Below are positions 62,947-64,000 of a DNA stretch of 64,000 nt, piece by piece; the first letter of the stretch is position 1; the number at the start of each line of letters is the position of its first letter. Below the pieces are notes generated by a model. That model was not told the origin of the DNA and ran no database searches. It saw only the letters and a program-made list of their open reading frames with translations. Source of the stretch: Collinsella sp. BG-O-102 (GTDB taxonomy: Bacteria; Actinomycetota; Coriobacteriia; Coriobacteriales; Coriobacteriaceae); contig NZ_JAMOKO010000006.1 of assembly GCF_023656745.1 (NCBI RefSeq), positions 1 through 64,000 on the forward strand. The letters are read 5' to 3'. The position numbers and the translations under genes are program-made.

Positions 62947-63774
62947 TTAAATCAAGCCAAAGTGGCGCATAGCCGTGACGGTACCGTCGTGTGCGACGTC
63001 ATCGGTCACGTAGTCGGCGACCGCCTTGACCTCAGGCATGGCGTTGCCCATGGCGACAGCCGTCTCGACCGCAGCGAGCATGCCCAGGTCGTTACCCGAA
63101 TCGCCGAAGCCAAAGGTGCGCGCGTTGCCGGTGCGACCCAGGTATTCCAGCGCTCGCGCCACGCCCACGCCCTTGTCGATGCCCTTGGGGCTCAGCTCGC
63201 GATTCTGACCACCGGTGTTGCACAGCTCAAACTCGCGATCGATAAAGCCATCATCGTTGGCTACGCGAGCCAGGTCGCTCGCGACGATGCCTACCTTGCC
63301 CACGCGCAGACTGCCGTCGACGCGCATTTCCTCGGCGCTGTGCACCACAGAAGTGCCGATCAGAGATGACTGCTCAACACCCGCGGGTTCCAGGGCAAAA
63401 GTAGCCACGTTGGTCTCGAAAAAGGCTTCAATCCCTGCCGCGGCCATACGGCGTGCAAGCTCCTCAACAATGTCTTCGTCAAAGCAGTCCTCATGCACCA
63501 CGCGGCCCTCGACCTCGAGCGTCGCCCCCGCCATGGCAACGATACCCGCCGGGTTCAGCGCGCGCAGGCCATCGGCAATCAGCCACAAGGGGCGACCCGT
63601 GCAGATAAATGCCCGGTGACCCGCATTGCGCAGGCGACCAAATGCATCGATAACGGACTTCGATGGATGGACTGCATTGAAGTCCTTATCGGTCATATCG
63701 TCGGGATCGAACGACGCCAGCGTGCCGTCCACGTCAAAAAAGAGCACAGCGGATTCGGGGCACGCATCAATCAT
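62947..63774 (-). CDS. HAD family hydrolase, Cof type
   Basis: About 275 residues. Motif I FFDVDGTLAS, motif II ICTGRP, a C2 cap, then motif III lysine (SPKGIDKGVGV) and motif IV GFGDSGNDLGML. Such proteins dephosphorylate sugar phosphates or cofactors. ATG at 63774 with AAAGGAACC upstream. Substrate unknown; the neighbouring PTS may be coincidental. Confidence 0.92.
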   Translation of the reverse strand: MIDACPESAVLFFDVDGTLASFDPDDMTDKDFNAVHPSKSVIDAFGRLRNAGHRAFICTGRPLWLIADGLRALNPAGIVAMAGATLEVEGRVVHEDCFDEDIVEELARRMAAAGIEAFFETNVATFALEPAGVEQSSLIGTSVVHSAEEMRVDGSLRVGKVGIVASDLARVANDDGFIDREFELCNTGGQNRELSPKGIDKGVGVARALEYLGRTGNARTFGFGDSGNDLGMLAAVETAVAMGNAMPEVKAVADYVTDDVAHDGTVTAMRHFGLI

Positions 63775-63816
63775 ATGGGTTCCTTTCGAGGATAAGGGCA
63801 AACGAAGCATCCATCA

Positions 63817-63822
63817 TATAAT
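63817..63822 (+). promoter_or_regulatory. -10 element TATAAT ahead of the methyltransferase gene
   Basis: Perfect TATAAT 27 bases before the ATG; the -35 position is weak (AAGGGC). In the 75-base divergent gap it could also serve the opposite strand. Confidence 0.45.
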
Positions 63823-63849
63823 GGAGCGACGCAACCAGAGAGGTCACCC

Positions 63850-64000
63850 ATGGAATTTTACGCAAGCTGCCCCGAGGGCTTTGAGTCCGCACTCGCCGAT
63901 GAGCTTAAACGCCTCGGGCTTTCGCATGTTCGCCGGCTGAAGGGCCGCGCCACGTTTGAGGGCGAGCTCGAAGAAGGCTACCGCGCCTGTCTGCGGTCGC
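63850..64000 (+). CDS. THUMP-domain RNA methyltransferase, 5' part (RlmKL-like)
   Basis: The visible 50 residues, MEFYASCPEGFESALADEL followed by KRLG and RRLKGRATFEG, match the start of the THUMP domain of 23S rRNA guanine-N2 methyltransferases (RlmL/YpsC group). The gene runs off the right edge; catalytic motifs are not in the window. A GAGAGG site lies six bases ahead. Confidence 0.8.
   Translation, partial: MEFYASCPEGFESALADELKRLGLSHVRRLKGRATFEGELEEGYRACLRS

Overview
The window reads as chromosomal DNA of a Collinsella-type coriobacterium (Actinomycetota). The first 118 bases are the 5' end of a 16S rRNA gene on the minus strand whose variable region looks like Collinsella; the DNA is GC-rich, and the gene order and dispersed hairpin repeats fit that genus. 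The genus call is recognition of sequence, not a database search.

Layout. 1-5035: 16S start and leader, a phosphohexomutase, a homocysteine methyltransferase-family gene with a DtxR/MntR-type regulator, and peptidase T. 5036-21014: a minus-strand housekeeping block, read right to left as prfA, prmC, tsaC/sua5, glpK, upp, the whole F-type ATP synthase operon (atpI-B-E-F-H-A-G-D-C), murA and an LCP-family wall-polymer ligase. 21211-30228: an accessory island holding a decayed transposase and one gene of about 8.2 kb for an LPxTG-type surface protein built from about 14 pilin-like isopeptide domains; its start lies behind a run of ten G that puts the leader out of frame, a probable phase switch. 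30227-38239: a polar amino acid ABC transporter with an M20 peptidase, an aldose epimerase-like protein, an unknown membrane protein and an MFS exporter. 38326-43135: two unrelated-looking AAA/DUF4143 ATPases, each preceded by its own private set of short repeats, plus a low-molecular-weight phosphatase, a TIGR04076-type protein and a pyridoxal-type kinase. 43263-47738: MarR regulator with a heterodimeric ABC exporter. 47759-53500: a GGDEF protein and a LysR regulator facing an SDR-MFS-Gfo/Idh catabolic operon. 53572-55271: an IS110 element with an unusual C-terminal HTH. 55364-64000: tex, two paralogous fructose-6-phosphate aldolase-like genes around an ascorbate-type PTS, a DeoR regulator, a HAD hydrolase and the start of an rlmKL-like methyltransferase.

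How genes work together. prfA and prmC supply a release factor and the enzyme that methylates its GGQ glutamine; murA and the LCP protein serve wall building; the MarR-ABC, DeoR-PTS and LysR-SDR sets look like regulator-plus-target units with visible promoters and operators. No sortase, tRNA, CRISPR array or prophage is seen.

The most unusual signals are (1) the poly-G phase switch on the giant adhesin, (2) a family of about 150-base intergenic elements whose long stems show compensatory changes between copies, (3) promoter repeats unique to each DUF4143 ATPase, one set with an exact 33-base period, and (4) several other palindromic repeat families sitting at gene ends and in promoters.
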